A stretch of DNA of 64,000 nt, from NCBI RefSeq assembly GCF_036898095.1, contig NC_090746.1:53883788-53947787 (forward strand). Direction: 5' to 3'. Shown here piece by piece: positions 21,600 to 32,430 of this stretch. Origin of the DNA: Palaemon carinicauda (Eukaryota > Arthropoda > Malacostraca > Decapoda > Palaemonidae). A program made the translations under genes and the position numbers. Numbering within the stretch: the first letter of the stretch is position 1; each line of letters starts with the position of its first letter. Below the pieces are notes generated by a model. It searched no databases and was not told the DNA's origin. It was given only the letters and a program-made list of their open reading frames with translations.

Positions 21600-23250
21600 C
21601 ACTTTGTCTACAAAAAAAGACTCTCGGAGTCTGTGTTACGCTTTTGTTAGGCGGCGAGCAGTTATCCGATGACTGCATAGGGTCAGAGCTGTCCTAATGG
21701 TTGTAACCAGGACGCTGGACCTGTCCTGAAAGGACTGACTTTTGCTTAAGGGCTTCGAAACCTTGTGACAGGTTTCTTATGCGAAAAGCCTTCGGATGAC
21801 GAGGAGAAAACAACGTCTCTCTCGTCTTATGGTATGGGAGATCTTGGTAAGATACACCCGATACCATAGAGGGAAAACGTCTGTTCGTTGGTCAAGGCCT
21901 CTCGAACCCATAAGTCGTTTGACATTACTTCTCCCCTGGGCTTGGGAGCATGTAAGAGGTCCCGGACTAGGTGAACGACAGGCACGAACAGACGAACCCT
22001 CGGACGCAACACTGTAACACTTTGCGCATATCACTTTATCACTTCGATTTTCTGTTTTGCACTTATTTCACTGAAATCGAAACTTTTACTGATTTCTACC
22101 TGAAACACGCAATTCTACCCTTCATTAAAAGGTAGTAATTGCGAAATCAGTCGTATAATGCAAGCTCATCAATACCAGCAAAAAACAGAAAACATATTTT
22201 AAGATAAAAAAATCAGTGGCTGGGAAAGAGACTAAACACTAGTTCATATAACTACGTTTTCAATCTCTCACCGCACATAGCCTGGGGACGAGAATAAAAA
22301 ACTAAAACGTTTTATCCTTCCTCCCCGTACAGCGACTAGGGACGAGAGTAACACGAGAACAACGTTACCCGCTTGAACGGAACGTTTTCTCTCCTCTCTC
22401 TCCCTCCGTCTCTATCTCTCTCTCTCTCTTGATTTCGCACCTAAGAGAAGAGCCCAATTATATTTCGTCAAAAAAACATGTTATTTGACTAAAGGAAAAA
22501 ACTGAAAGGTTTTTCAAATAAAAAGTTCCTTTAAAATAGAATTTAAAACATTTAAGCTAAGAAAGAATGAACAAAACGTCAGAATCGATTTACTCTTACT
22601 GCAAAGTGAAACCGTGATACACTCTCTCTCTATCGTAACGATAGAGCGCATGTTGAACGTCCTGAACGTCAACAACTGCGTAGCATAAATAAACTAAACG
22701 TTAGTTCATCTTTGAAAACAGTACGAAGACTATCAAAGAAATTCTTTCATAAAATATTAATTTAAAAAGTTTTAAATCCTTAGCTCTTTAAAAGCTAATT
22801 ACGATATAAAGGGCTCAACGTTGATTAACTTCGGTTTCCAAGTTAGGACCGCCCACTCTCAGGAAAGGTCTATATAAACAAAACATTAAAATTATTTTTA
22901 TATGTTTATAATAAATGGAAAGTTAATCGAAGAGGCCTAATAAAGGCGGAGAGATATAAAATATATAGAGGAAAATCTATAACGTGATATAATTACTAAA
23001 AGCCTAAACACACTTCCGTCTAAGGGAAGGGTCGGCCATTTAAAAGTGAAAGAAAGTCCATACTCTCTTTGTCACCATAATTAAATCTATCCAAAACGAG
23101 TTCAAGATTTAAGATGAAGAAAAAACACCTGCAAAGCGAAAGCTCAAAACTAGAATAAAGTACTTCACCAATTAGTTGTGAAAAAACTCCAGTTTAGCAA
23201 CAGCGAGTAAGTACGTCTTGTCGATAGCTCGACAGAGAGAAAATTGAGTT
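21600..23250 (-). other. 5' leader portion of DIRS-2, no intact gene
   Basis: Inside the element limits, but only short frames with no domain. It contains a pyrimidine-rich (CT)n patch at 22390-22430 and several AACGTCCTGAACGTCAACAA words that also occur in the gag repeats. Confidence 0.55.
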
Positions 23251-23409
23251 CTTTGTTTACATTGAGTACTGGGTATCTGGACGACAGATGGCGCTGTTGG
23301 GCACACCCGCAACCTGTGTAGTGATCGCTGGCGAGTTTTACCTTAGAGTTTTCTGTCGAGCAACAGAGTTGCAGCTATTATAATCACCGGCTAAGTTAAA
23401 TATTGAAAA
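23250..23409. repeat. DIRS-2 5' inverted terminal repeat
   Basis: Includes ACTGGGTATCTGGACGACAG, ATGGCGCTGTTGGGCACACC and GCAGCTATTATAATCACCGG, the reverse complement of 16965-17095 with a few mismatches. It lies only about 160 bp upstream of the carrier exon at 23571. Confidence 0.85.
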
Positions 23410-23570
23410 TTGTTAATTGATGAGTATCTTAGGCTTCAGGTGATACAGTCACTTTAGCATTAACATACTTGTCTGTCTGACAAAAGACAGCAATCCAAAT
23501 ATATGCAGATTTTGAATATTTTAGGCTTTACTATGACAGTTGGGACTTAAAAGATTTTTTTTTTTTTCAG

Positions 23571-23727
23571 GAGAAGCAGTCTTTTGGTGCTCTTTCTTAG
23601 CAGGCTGTGCATCTGGATCTTTAGCAGCTTTAGCAGTTAATCCATTTGATGTAGTGAAAACAAGGTTGCAGTTGTTAACGAAAGGAGCAAATGAAACTCA
23701 GTATAAAGGCATTTTGGACGCTATTCT
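23571..23727 (+). CDS. SLC25A22: Mitochondrial glutamate carrier, penultimate coding exon
   Basis: The exon is preceded by a long polypyrimidine tract ending in CAG (23568-23570) and followed by GTAAGT at 23728. After two bases that complete the split Gly, it encodes 51 residues: [20 protein letters not shown], then [13 protein letters not shown] and a hydrophilic loop ending [19 protein letters not shown] is the PX[DE]XX[KR]X[KR] signature of the third mitochondrial-carrier repeat. The Ser-Phe-Leu-Ala-Gly-Cys start of that repeat is typical of the glutamate carriers. The exon ends in phase 2 (CT), completed by C at 41994 to give Leu. The upstream intron is 23,476 bp and the downstream intron 18,266 bp. 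Confidence 0.92.
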
Positions 23728-24420
23728 GTAAGTGAGAGTTTTCCTTTAAATTTTATTTTAGATCTCTTAAAATATTTTTGTTCCATCACTAATACAAACC
23801 CTTTTTCTTTTTATTAGGGGAATATACTTTCGGTGAAGATGTAAAACTAGTCATAAGATTTTTAGTAAGGTGTAACTACCTCACAGCTAGTTAGCGGGGG
23901 AGTAGGGGCTACTGGTTACCCCACTCACACCTACACACATGTGTTCTTTCATCACTTTTCCTTTTGGTTTTGCTGAGAGCGGACATTATCTCTCTCCCAC
24001 TTTACCACTGACTGGCTATTTGAATACTCTGTTTAGCTTTCTTTCTTTTTCTTTTCAGGTTGGAGTGTGTTTTGAGGCTGGCATGCGGACTTGTCCTGGA
24101 CCTAAGGAGCGTGGATGCGGCACCTTCACCCCTTCGGTCGAGACCGACCCTCACTCCCTTTGCCTAGCATGCAGAGGATGCCCTTGTACTCAGGAAAATA
24201 CCTACCCTGAATGATGGGAGTGGTTATCCTCCCAGTGGAAGAGGAATGGTAGAAGTCAGAAGTAGTAGTCAAAAAGGGATTTGTCTCCTTCGGGGTCTTC
24301 CTCGAAGGCAAAAAAACCTTGATTTTCTTCTTCTGCATCTCGATCTCATCTCGAAGCTTCTGCTTGATCAACCTCCTCGGCGGGACGATTTAGTAGAAGC
24401 GGTGACCCTTTAATACTTGG

Positions 24421-24515
24421 ACAACCCTCAAGGGAGGAGTCTGCCACTTCCCCGAGAGAAGCAGCAGACAACCCTTAAGGGAGGAGTCTGCCACTTCCCC
24501 GAGAGAAGCAACGCT
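24421..24515 (+). repeat. Two 47-bp direct repeats
   Basis: ACAACCCTCAAGGGAGGAGT...CCCCGAGAGAAGCAG at 24421 is repeated from 24468 with one early mismatch (CTTAAGGG). The higher identity than the surrounding remnant suggests a recent slippage or unequal-exchange duplication. Confidence 0.85.
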
Positions 24516-25329
24516 GCCTCTGCCTCAGTGGAATCTTTTTTAATTGATGATGTACTCCAGCTGTGGCCTTCTTTTGGAGATCGCTGGTCCCCCTCGGAAG
24601 AAGCTCTACTAGAGCTTTTGCAGTAAGGGGCACAGAGAAAATACACACCGACTTCCTCAGAAGGTACGTAGCTGTGATTGCAATACTTTTGCAGGTCTCC
24701 AAACTCCCTTCAGCAACACATGTCGAGGTTGGAGCAACACTTAGAGTACCATTATGCTTAGGCAGTTAAGGGGACCATCCGCCATGGGGTTTTGACATAA
24801 CAACTTTCAGATATCGAAAATCGTTTTATTGCTTCTATGTATGCACAAACATATCGTACATGCTCCCTAGAAGTTTCAGCCAATTATTTTTACAAATAAC
24901 GAAGATATAGCGGTCTTTAAATGATGACGTCATCCTTACTGTATCATCTGCATGACTGAGTGACAAAATCGTCTGTGTGTTATTTTTGCATATCTATAGC
25001 GATTTTTCTCTTGTGTTTCGATCTATCGTACGTCTGGCAGAAATGGGAGGCATTGGTAGAGCGTAGTTGAACAAATTCTACTCCTAAGAGAACAGAAGCC
25101 AGAGTTTCCAAACACTTACAGAAGTTATAATGCATGCGTTTGTTTACTTGAAATTCGTATGTAGATTGTTTTCACGTCCTCGGGAACTTTATAGCAAGGC
25201 CAATGTTACCTAAGGTCATAAAAAGAACAAATAGTCAATCATTTTTCCAAACAATGAAGATATAGCGGTCTTTAAATGATGACGTCATCCTTACTACGTC
25301 ATCTACCTGACTGAGTTTGACAGAATCGT

Positions 25330-25330
<1 letters not shown>

Positions 25331-25404
<74 letters not shown>
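25331..25404. repeat. (CT)n microsatellite
   Basis: About 74 bp of uninterrupted CT dinucleotide within the second tandem module. Confidence 0.97.
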
Positions 25405-25409
<5 letters not shown>

Positions 25410-25605
25410 GAAGGTCGTATGTAGATTGTGCTTTCATAACATCCTCGGTAACTTTCTAGCAATGCCATTGTTACCTAAGGTTATAAAAAGAACAAATAGT
25501 CTATCATTTTTCCAAACAATGATGATATAGCGGTCTTTAAATTATGACATCATCCTTACTGTCGTCTGCATGCCTGAGTTTGACAGAATCGTAGTTATGT
25601 TTATT

Positions 25606-25611
<6 letters not shown>

Positions 25612-25659
<48 letters not shown>
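25612..25659. repeat. (CT)n microsatellite
   Basis: About 48 bp of CT dinucleotide within the third tandem module. Confidence 0.97.
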
Positions 25660-25663
<4 letters not shown>

Positions 25664-27781
25664 TTTTGTTTCGATTTATCGTACTTCTGGCAGAAATGAA
25701 AGGCATTGGTAGAGGGCAGGTAAATGAAAACTACCAGCTACGAGAACATCAGCAAAGTTTCCAAAGACATATAGAAATTATAATGCATGTGTTTATTTAC
25801 TTGAAGTTCGTAAGTAGATTGTGCTTTCACAACGTCCTCTGGAACTTTATAGCTATGCCAATGTTACATAAGGTGCTAGAAAGAACAAAAAGTAGTGGAG
25901 AACAAGAAAAAAGAACCAAGAAAGAGGGAAACATGAATAAGAGTACAGAGCTGAAACCTGCTAACTAAAACACTGGCAACAAGGAGAGATCGCTGGTAAC
26001 TCTAACATAGGAATAGTAAACTGAGGGTTCAAATACCTCGTTTAGGGTGCATTTATGTAAGAATAAACAATTAAAGTTATCATAATAATATTATCTTGAT
26101 TTCTTTAAGAAAAGAAGCGAAAATGTGTTGCAAATCTTTGGGAGCTCATAACTCAAAAACATACTTATTCACACTTAGGTACATTTTTCTCACTTATATT
26201 TTATTAGATATCATTGGAAAGAAGAATAAAAATCCCACAATTCTGTCATACAAAATTTTGATTTTCTTTTTATATTTTTTTCACGATTATTTTCCGTCTA
26301 GACGAGAGAAAAAAAATAAAAATTCATTAAGAAAAAAACAGAAAGGAAATTCAAAATTCTGTCTTGACAGAATTGTTCGGTTGATAGAGTAGTTTTTATG
26401 GTATAAGTTTCAATACAATTGGTATTATAGTAGTGGGGAAAAATGTACCTAAATTTTTATTTTAAATCATGATTTTTGCTAATTAATCCAAAAGTTTTTG
26501 ATCAAATAACTTGAAATTTTTATATGATGAAGGTATTATATATGTCTAAAACATATATAGAAATGGTGTAATTTGGATCATTAGAAAAAAAAATGGCGGA
26601 CATGGCGGACGGTCCCCTTAAGCCTAAATCAGGGGATATCAATCCCTTGTGGAAGGAGTTAGACATTATCCCAATAAAACTTGATCAGAGGAAGCGTAAG
26701 CCAAGGAGACCGGTGACTCCTCCTGGGGTATGTTCCCTCCAATGATGTACAAGGGCTTGATATTGCCAAGGGAGATCTCATTCCTTGACCAGTTCAGACC
26801 CTCTCCCATAGAATCGGACAACATCACGCCTTCGGATATCTTGCATCGGAAGCAAGAATCAGTAAAGCCTTCAGTCAAAGAACAGCAAGAAGTATTAGAG
26901 CACAAGGAAGCACCTAGCATCGGGGTTTTCTTTACTGGGAAACAAGCCTTACCCACAGAAAGCAAAGATGTTGCTACTGTCCTGAAGAACCAGGCCCCCA
27001 GACTCATGAAAGATCCCAGTCTCAAGTACAGTAATGCTCAATTTCCAACAAAAGACTTTCCATGTCAGCACAGTGGGGAAGTCTGTCGACGCCCCTTTCC
27101 TCTATTAATGATAATGACGATTACGATCTTTTCGACCTACCTAAATACCGTCTGTGTGCGGCATCAGAGGAGGAAGATGAAGCCTTCTCTTAGTGCTGGA
27201 TAGTTGTCCAAGATCATTCCGCCTCCATTTGTCAGACAGAGTACAAGAAGCCAACCTGAGTCTGCCTTGAGATCTGGAAGTTTTGGCTTTGGAGTATGAG
27301 GATGCACTAGAAGGATCTTTCCAAGGTGCCGAGCTTTTGGATACAACACCAGATGCTGAAAAAAGAAGAAAAACCCACCTGTTTAGACCTATCATTCAAA
27401 GCCTTTTGAGAGACTGTCCAACCTTGCCCCAGTACGCATGAGAAGGCGGGGTTGCTGTACCACCTCCAACCCAACTTGGAGAGGTGGGTCAGTATGGGGT
27501 ACAGTTGCTCACACTGTATGGGACAGAGTATGTACACATTTGGTCAGGATGAAGGCTGTTGCTCTTGCCATCCACCTTCTTCAGAGAGTTTCAGAGATTT
27601 CATCACCCAAAAGGACTAATGCTCAGTGACATCTCTTTTTTGAGGAAGAGTCAAAGTCCTAAGAGACATTGACCTACCCCTCTACATAGTTTTGTAGGAG
27701 AAGAAGGCCCTGATGAATAACGCAGGCCTTGATTTTAATGCTGCCTTTGACAATCTTCAAGTATCGAGACCCTGTTAGAGG

Positions 27782-28345
27782 GATTTCTGCACAGCCCTGG
27801 CAATTGTAAGAAGGGCATCACATGCTTCAAAAGACAAATTGAAAACTAGGGAACATATTATCATCTTCAGCATACCTATTTAGACGTTTTGCCAAAAGAC
27901 GCTCGAAAACTTTAGATAATATGGGAGTAATGGAAATTAGGTAGTAATCAACAGGGCTAGAGCTACCACAAATGCATATACCTAATGGAGTAACATTACC
28001 AATTCTCCAACAAGTATAAAAAGAGGCTCCTCTTGCTAACTTGTAAAAAATAACTGACAACTTAGAAGCCAAGTAATCAGCAATCTTTATAAAAAACAAA
28101 GGAAAAATCACAATTGGATTTACACCTTCATAAGCATTTAGTTCTGTCAAGTGTGTTTTAATTTTACGGTACCAAAAAGCTACACTAGTTAGTTTAGCAT
28201 CAGGAAAATAGGAATGAGGAAGATTAAGGTTCTCATTATTTTGTAAGATTAAGGTTCTCATTATTTTGTAATGTCAAACCAATCAGTCAGCCAAAAGTGG
28301 TTGTCTTTTCCTTTGAACAGTGAGTGAGAGAGCCATCTGGAAGCA
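27782..28345 (-). mobile_element. LINE fragment, same family as 52923-56798
   Basis: The minus strand matches the RT N-terminal part of the LINE ORF at 53173-56121: LPHSYFPDAKLTSVAFWYRK, IFPLFFIKIADYLASKLSVI and TPILSKVFERLLAKRLNRYA align with LPHSCFPEAKLTSLAFRSRE and so on. Nucleotide similarity runs from the GGGATTTCTGyAC word near 27782 to the CTTTTCCTTTG.ACAGTGAGTG word near 28330. Both ends are truncated, and point changes remove several conserved residues (for example DYRPISITP reads DYYLISITP). Confidence 0.85.
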
Positions 28346-29466
28346 GTTGTTGATGAGTTACTTCGACTCATTTCAGCACAATTACCTTTCTTGCATATTT
28401 GTTTCACTTCTTTACTTGATGTGTAATTTAGATGTGAATGCCATGAAAATTCTCTAAAGAAACATGTTGGAGGCAGAATCCCAGGTAACTTCTCTACTAG
28501 TATTGTTGACAGGAGTTGCAAGGAGTGGGGGTTATATAAAATTCAGGATTTGTCTGTGGTGTGAAATCTGAACCATTTTCCATGCGTTCTAATTTCGGCT
28601 ATTTAGTCTTCAACAAACTGCTTTATCAATAATGATTGCTACACATTGATAAATGAATCCGTTAAAGATTGCTCAAAATACTGACGAGTTTTCAAAGCCT
28701 CAAATTACAGCTCTTACTAAATATTTTCAGTACTGTACTTCCAGGGGTTAAAATAAGACCTTGCAACCTGCTGGCTGTGAGTTGCAAGATGATGTCATCT
28801 AAACAATAAGACACTACAATTTTTGGATACTTCATACATTTTAGGGGACACAAAGTTGACAAGTAGATTTATTTTTCTGATAAAGCGCTTCCTAGAAATT
28901 TTCAAAAGCCTTTGTTTGAATCAGCAGTTCTATTCTTAAACAGCTATGATGAGAAGGGGTCAAAGTCTGTCCTTTTGGGTTTCGTTTAATCTTCATGCTG
29001 TAGCCTCAGTGTACTGGTAGTGTCCTGAGATTCACTGCAGTACAACTCCCTGAGAGGATATTTGTGATGAATAAATTGTTGTAATGACAACACATGTAAA
29101 GAAAGTGCTGTAAAATATTTACAGTAGTGTAAAAATTAAGAATAAATAACCTATAGCAACAAGCTTTTCATGGCAACTACTACATAATGCAATATAATAA
29201 AAAACATAGTATAACAAAGTACAGATTACACACAATGTATGTCATTTTTTTTTATAATATTACAGGAAAGTGAATATTCAGTGACAAGTTTTATGAGACA
29301 TAACAAGGTTACTAACTTTGTCACACAACCACATTAACCTTGTGTATTCTTGTTCTCATACCATTATCTATCGAGGACTGTCAATTTTTGTGGATTATTT
29401 AATGTTTGATCAGGCGTTCTTAATGGTAAATCTTCGGTTTACTCACTGGTTAGGTAAAGGGCAATA
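28346..29466. other. Unclassified sequence of carrier intron 2
   Basis: AT-rich, with no open frame beyond chance length, no terminal repeats and no recognised family. Confidence 0.55.
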
Positions 29467-29956
29467 CAGTAGGGTCCCGAATTAAGCGTGTTCGAATTAC
29501 ACGATTCCCCTTTTCCACGATCGCTATTTTTCAAAAATAAATTTTCTGTATCCACGAGGCTGTTCAAAGTTCGCGAGTCAAGCACTACAAAATGTATCAA
29601 ATCTATAGTCTTTTTAAGTATATTGGTAACCCTAAATACGGTGATTTATAATAAATGTTACAAAACAATATTAACATTACATTTCATTAACATAATTTCA
29701 TAATGAATAGCCTATTTAAGGATAAAATTCCACATCAACAATGAAATCAACTGTTAACTGTGCGAGTCCAGCTGACAAAATGTAAACAGAAATGTGGTTA
29801 CGTTCTCGGCAATCTTTATCTTTCTCCAACCTTACGATAATTGTAATGGTAGTGTTAATGATGGTATATTAAAGCATTATTTTTGTTTAGTACAGTATAT
29901 TTAAAAGCCTTATTTTTCCCTCTGGGCGTTCAAGGTTTTCACGAGTAGACTGGGTT

Positions 29957-30083
29957 CGTTTATCGGCAGTGAATAGCCTAAACTTCGGTAACGAGTCGTC
30001 AATATTTTGTCATATTTTAAACAGTAGGCTATACATTTGATTTGCAAACATTGGTTTTGTAGAGTAGACGGTAAAATAAAATC

Positions 30084-30127
<44 letters not shown>

Positions 30128-30134
30128 ATGGCAG

Positions 30135-30191
<57 letters not shown>

Positions 30192-30313
30192 GATTTTATT
30201 TTACCGTCTACTCTACAAAACCAATGTTTGCAAATCAAATGTATACTGTTTAAAATATGACAAAATATTGACGACTCGTTACCGAAGTTTAGGCTATTCA
30301 CTGCCGATAAACG
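29957..30313. repeat. Near-perfect long palindrome (about 170-bp arms)
   Basis: The arm 29957-30126 and the arm 30135-30313 are reverse complements around an 8-base centre (GATGGCAG). The only differences I find are five extra bases (GGCTA in AGTAGGCTATAC) in the left arm and a dinucleotide run about 14 bp longer in the right arm. The length difference (170 versus 179) is fully explained by these two. The centre of each arm is a GA/CT run. Confidence 0.93.
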
Positions 30314-30687
30314 ATAACAAACCCTTTAATGCAAACTAACTGTATCCTTTGATATTCCTCTATATTTATCACGAATTCCTTCTATACCTCCTCAGACACT
30401 CTTATTTCAAATATCTAAATTATTCTTATCACAACTAACACCATCTAGTCATTTTCATTCCATTATATCTATTATTCCTCTGAATCTTATTCCCTTTCCT
30501 TATTCTGTTTATTCGATGGGATTCGTTTTTCCCTTTACCGTCTTTCAGAATCTATTTTTAGCCACTGGCAACCAAATCCCCCCTTCCCCCGTCTCCTACC
30601 GTCTCCCCTGCGAGTCCACCCAGCCTATCTCATCACCCCCCCCACCCTTCATCCTCCCCTGTTCTAGGTCTGTAACCTTCTGCGTCA

Positions 30688-30689
<2 letters not shown>

Positions 30690-30760
<71 letters not shown>
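30690..30760. repeat. (CT)n microsatellite
   Basis: About 70 bp of CT with one CC interruption, within Tigger-C. Confidence 0.95.
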
Positions 30761-31217
30761 GTGTTATACAATACTTACAAATAGATGAAGAAACCAAAAT
30801 CGGTTTTCTTGAAGTGTCAATTAATTACAAAACGAAAAAATTATACCGTGTATACATCCATTTCAATCATAGCTTAAAATACGGTAACCGATTTCGTCCG
30901 CAAACCACTATTTTTTAGGAAACACCATTCTATTCCAGAAAATTTTTACTCTTTAAATGTCAATTGCGCTATAATAAAACATGTACTTATGTTGTTAAAT
31001 TTCGGGTGTGTTTTAAAAATCGAGTATTGCTAACTTATTTTTGTTTTACTTTTGGCTGTGATCACATCAGCTGATGTCTAGCTTCCGCGCGAATACAATA
31101 ACAAAGAATTGTTTACACCATTTCTTAACTTATTCAAACCATCTATACAGTTAATATTACATAAACACCAATGTGTTATAACCTATTATATTTATTGTTT
31201 AGTACTTTAAAACCATC

Positions 31218-31219
<2 letters not shown>

Positions 31220-31289
<70 letters not shown>
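31220..31289. repeat. (CT)n microsatellite
   Basis: About 70 bp of uninterrupted CT within Tigger-C. Confidence 0.95.
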
Positions 31290-31292
<3 letters not shown>

Positions 31293-32430
31293 GAACGTTA
31301 TAGCGGTAACCTAATTGTTCGGTGACTTTAAAAATAGGCCTAGTACTTTCTTCTTCACCTTTTTTGCATATGGATCCATAATTGAGGTGGGTACAAGTTG
31401 ACTTATAACTGAAGTTAGGAAAAGTATTTTGGATATGGAAAGGACAATTATCTTTCGTAACAGTTTAGAATTATCGTAAGTTATCACTGTCATTAGCGGC
31501 AGTTTGCTATTGTGGATTAAACGCATAAGGAAAAAAAAATTTCCAGCTTTGCTACGAATTTAGGAATTTATATGGATACGGTAAGTAAAATATTTGTAAT
31601 AACATAATGTTTACTAAATGTTTGTAATATCATTAGTTATGACTTAGATCATGTGTGTTTAATGCATTCGTTTGTTTATTATGATCGAAGATGGAGCGTA
31701 AACAAATGGAAGGTTTCCGTTTCAGGCGGCATCATAAAGAAAAACATTTCATAAATGGCATTCATTTCATTTATTTGAAAGTTCTAATAAAAAATAATTA
31801 GAACATTGGTAATAACAAATTCAACATATAATCTATACTTGGTAAAATTGCTGTCAATTCAAAAACACAGATGTATAAATGCGTCTGTTTCTTCGTTGTG
31901 ATCAGAGTTAAACGTAAACAAAACATTGGTTGTCGTTTTCTATTCTGCTTTTTAGCGTGTTTAGGAAACGCATGATATAAAATCGCCTTTATTTTGATAA
32001 TTCTGGATTTTCAATCATACAACAAGCTAGTCTATAGAGTGATGGTTTTGCTATTCACCAGTTGTATTATACAATAGATATGACAAACATTAAAATTTGT
32101 CTGTATTTTGGATTGTGTTGTAACGGGAAATATATGGTGTTTACACCTATCCTGGTTATAATTTTAACCATTTTTCAAGTTATTAGAACTTTAAAGTATA
32201 TTAAATGTTTTATTTATTTACAAAAACAATTTGATATTATAAAGAAATACAGTATAGTACAAAGAAAGTATTGGAAATGGGTAGTAAACACATTTGAATA
32301 GGCAAATTGCTGGTTGCCATGGCCACAATGGAATTATTTCTGTTAGTTGTGTGTTTCGAAATTCGCGATTTTCCATTTACACGAGGTCATTAATCGACCA
32401 AATTCTCGCATAATTCGGGACCCTACTGTA

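Larger units (their letters stand above)
16920..23409 (-). mobile_element. DIRS-type element, minus strand, RT core deleted (DIRS-2)
   Basis: The ends are defined by an internal complementary region at about 17165-17260, which joins the inverse of the element's 3' terminus (AATTTATTTTATTATCAAAA) to its 5' start (TCAATATTTAACTTAGCCGG). The 5' inverted repeat is near 23250-23409 and the 3' repeat near 16920-17105. They share the core GTTGCGGGTGTGCCCAACAG and CGCCATCTGTCGTCCAGATA. Coding remnants in order on the minus strand are gag-like, RNase H plus methyltransferase-like, and tyrosine recombinase. The RT palm is missing. This is a different DIRS family from DIRS-1, judging by its terminal repeats and protein sequence. 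Confidence 0.88.
24889..25895 (+). repeat. Three tandem modules inside the TTAA element
   Basis: Units start near 24889, 25230 and 25503. Each opens with a GATATAGCGGTCTTTAAATg core and ATGACGTCATCCTTACT, and closes with CGTATGTAGATTGT-type text, AACTTTATAGC, CCAATGTTACCTAAGG and AAAGAACAAAtAGT. Units 1 and 3 share an extra middle segment (TTTCGATyTATCGTAC.TCTGGCAGAAATG). In unit 2 that segment is replaced by the longest (CT)n run. Confidence 0.85.
24770..26617. mobile_element. TTAA-flanked non-autonomous DNA transposon (piggyBac-like target)
   Basis: GGGGACCATCCGCCATG (24770) is inverted as CATGGCGGACGGTCCCC (ending 26617). The ends are flanked by TTAA at 24766-24769 and 26618-26621. A TTAA duplication with short terminal repeats is the piggyBac hallmark. 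The 1.85-kb interior has no transposase, but three tandem modules and two long (CT)n runs. The superfamily call rests on the target site only. Confidence 0.7.
24046..27203 (+). pseudogene. DIRS family X gag-like remnant
   Basis: RTCPGPKERGCGTFTPSVET then DPHSLCLACRGCPCTQENT (24085-24205) repeats the CPGP..CGxF...DPHxLCxxCRG Cys/His motif of the DIRS-1 gag start. A stop follows at about 24212. After the inserted element, a 157-codon frame (26730-27203) reads MFPPMMYKGLILPREISFLD and on without a known domain. I infer a structural-protein remnant; no motif beyond the N-terminal Cys/His box is recognisable. Confidence 0.55.
23785..27780 (+). mobile_element. DIRS-type 5' half (family X, copy b), split by a TTAA element
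   Basis: It starts 57 bp after the carrier exon donor with AATACAAACCCTTTTTCTTT and the GTAACTACCTCACAGCTAGT leader also seen at 640-720. Gag-like coding begins near 24080. A TTAA-flanked insertion occupies 24770-26617. The gag-like sequence resumes at 26622 and decays until a LINE fragment begins near 27782. No RT or recombinase part of this copy is seen. Confidence 0.65.
29467..32428. mobile_element. Non-autonomous Tigger/pogo relative (Tigger-C)
   Basis: CAGTAGGGTCCCGAATTA at 29467 is inverted as TAATTCGGGACCCTACTG ending at 32428. TA flanks both sides (29465-29466 and 32429-32430). The element is 2,962 bp and has no transposase. Its right third, read inverted, matches the left third of Tigger-B (11090-11430): shared words include AGGCGATTTTATATCATGCG, TTTCCTAAACAC, CCAATGTTTTGTTTACGTT and AAATGTTTTTCTTTATGA. 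It contains a long palindrome and two large (CT)n runs. Confidence 0.85.

Noticed and set aside
25235..25468. Arg-Glu repeat frame on the minus strand
   Set aside because: Translation of the (CT)n array; no flanking coding signal. The same applies to the frames at 30083-30301 and 30516-30788.
24889..25895. CRISPR-like array
   Set aside because: The repeats are 270-390 bp, only three, directly abutting, inside a TTAA-flanked transposon in an animal genome.
24770..26617. Firm assignment to piggyBac
   Set aside because: Only the TTAA duplication and short TIRs support it; no transposase is present, so it is reported as piggyBac-like only.
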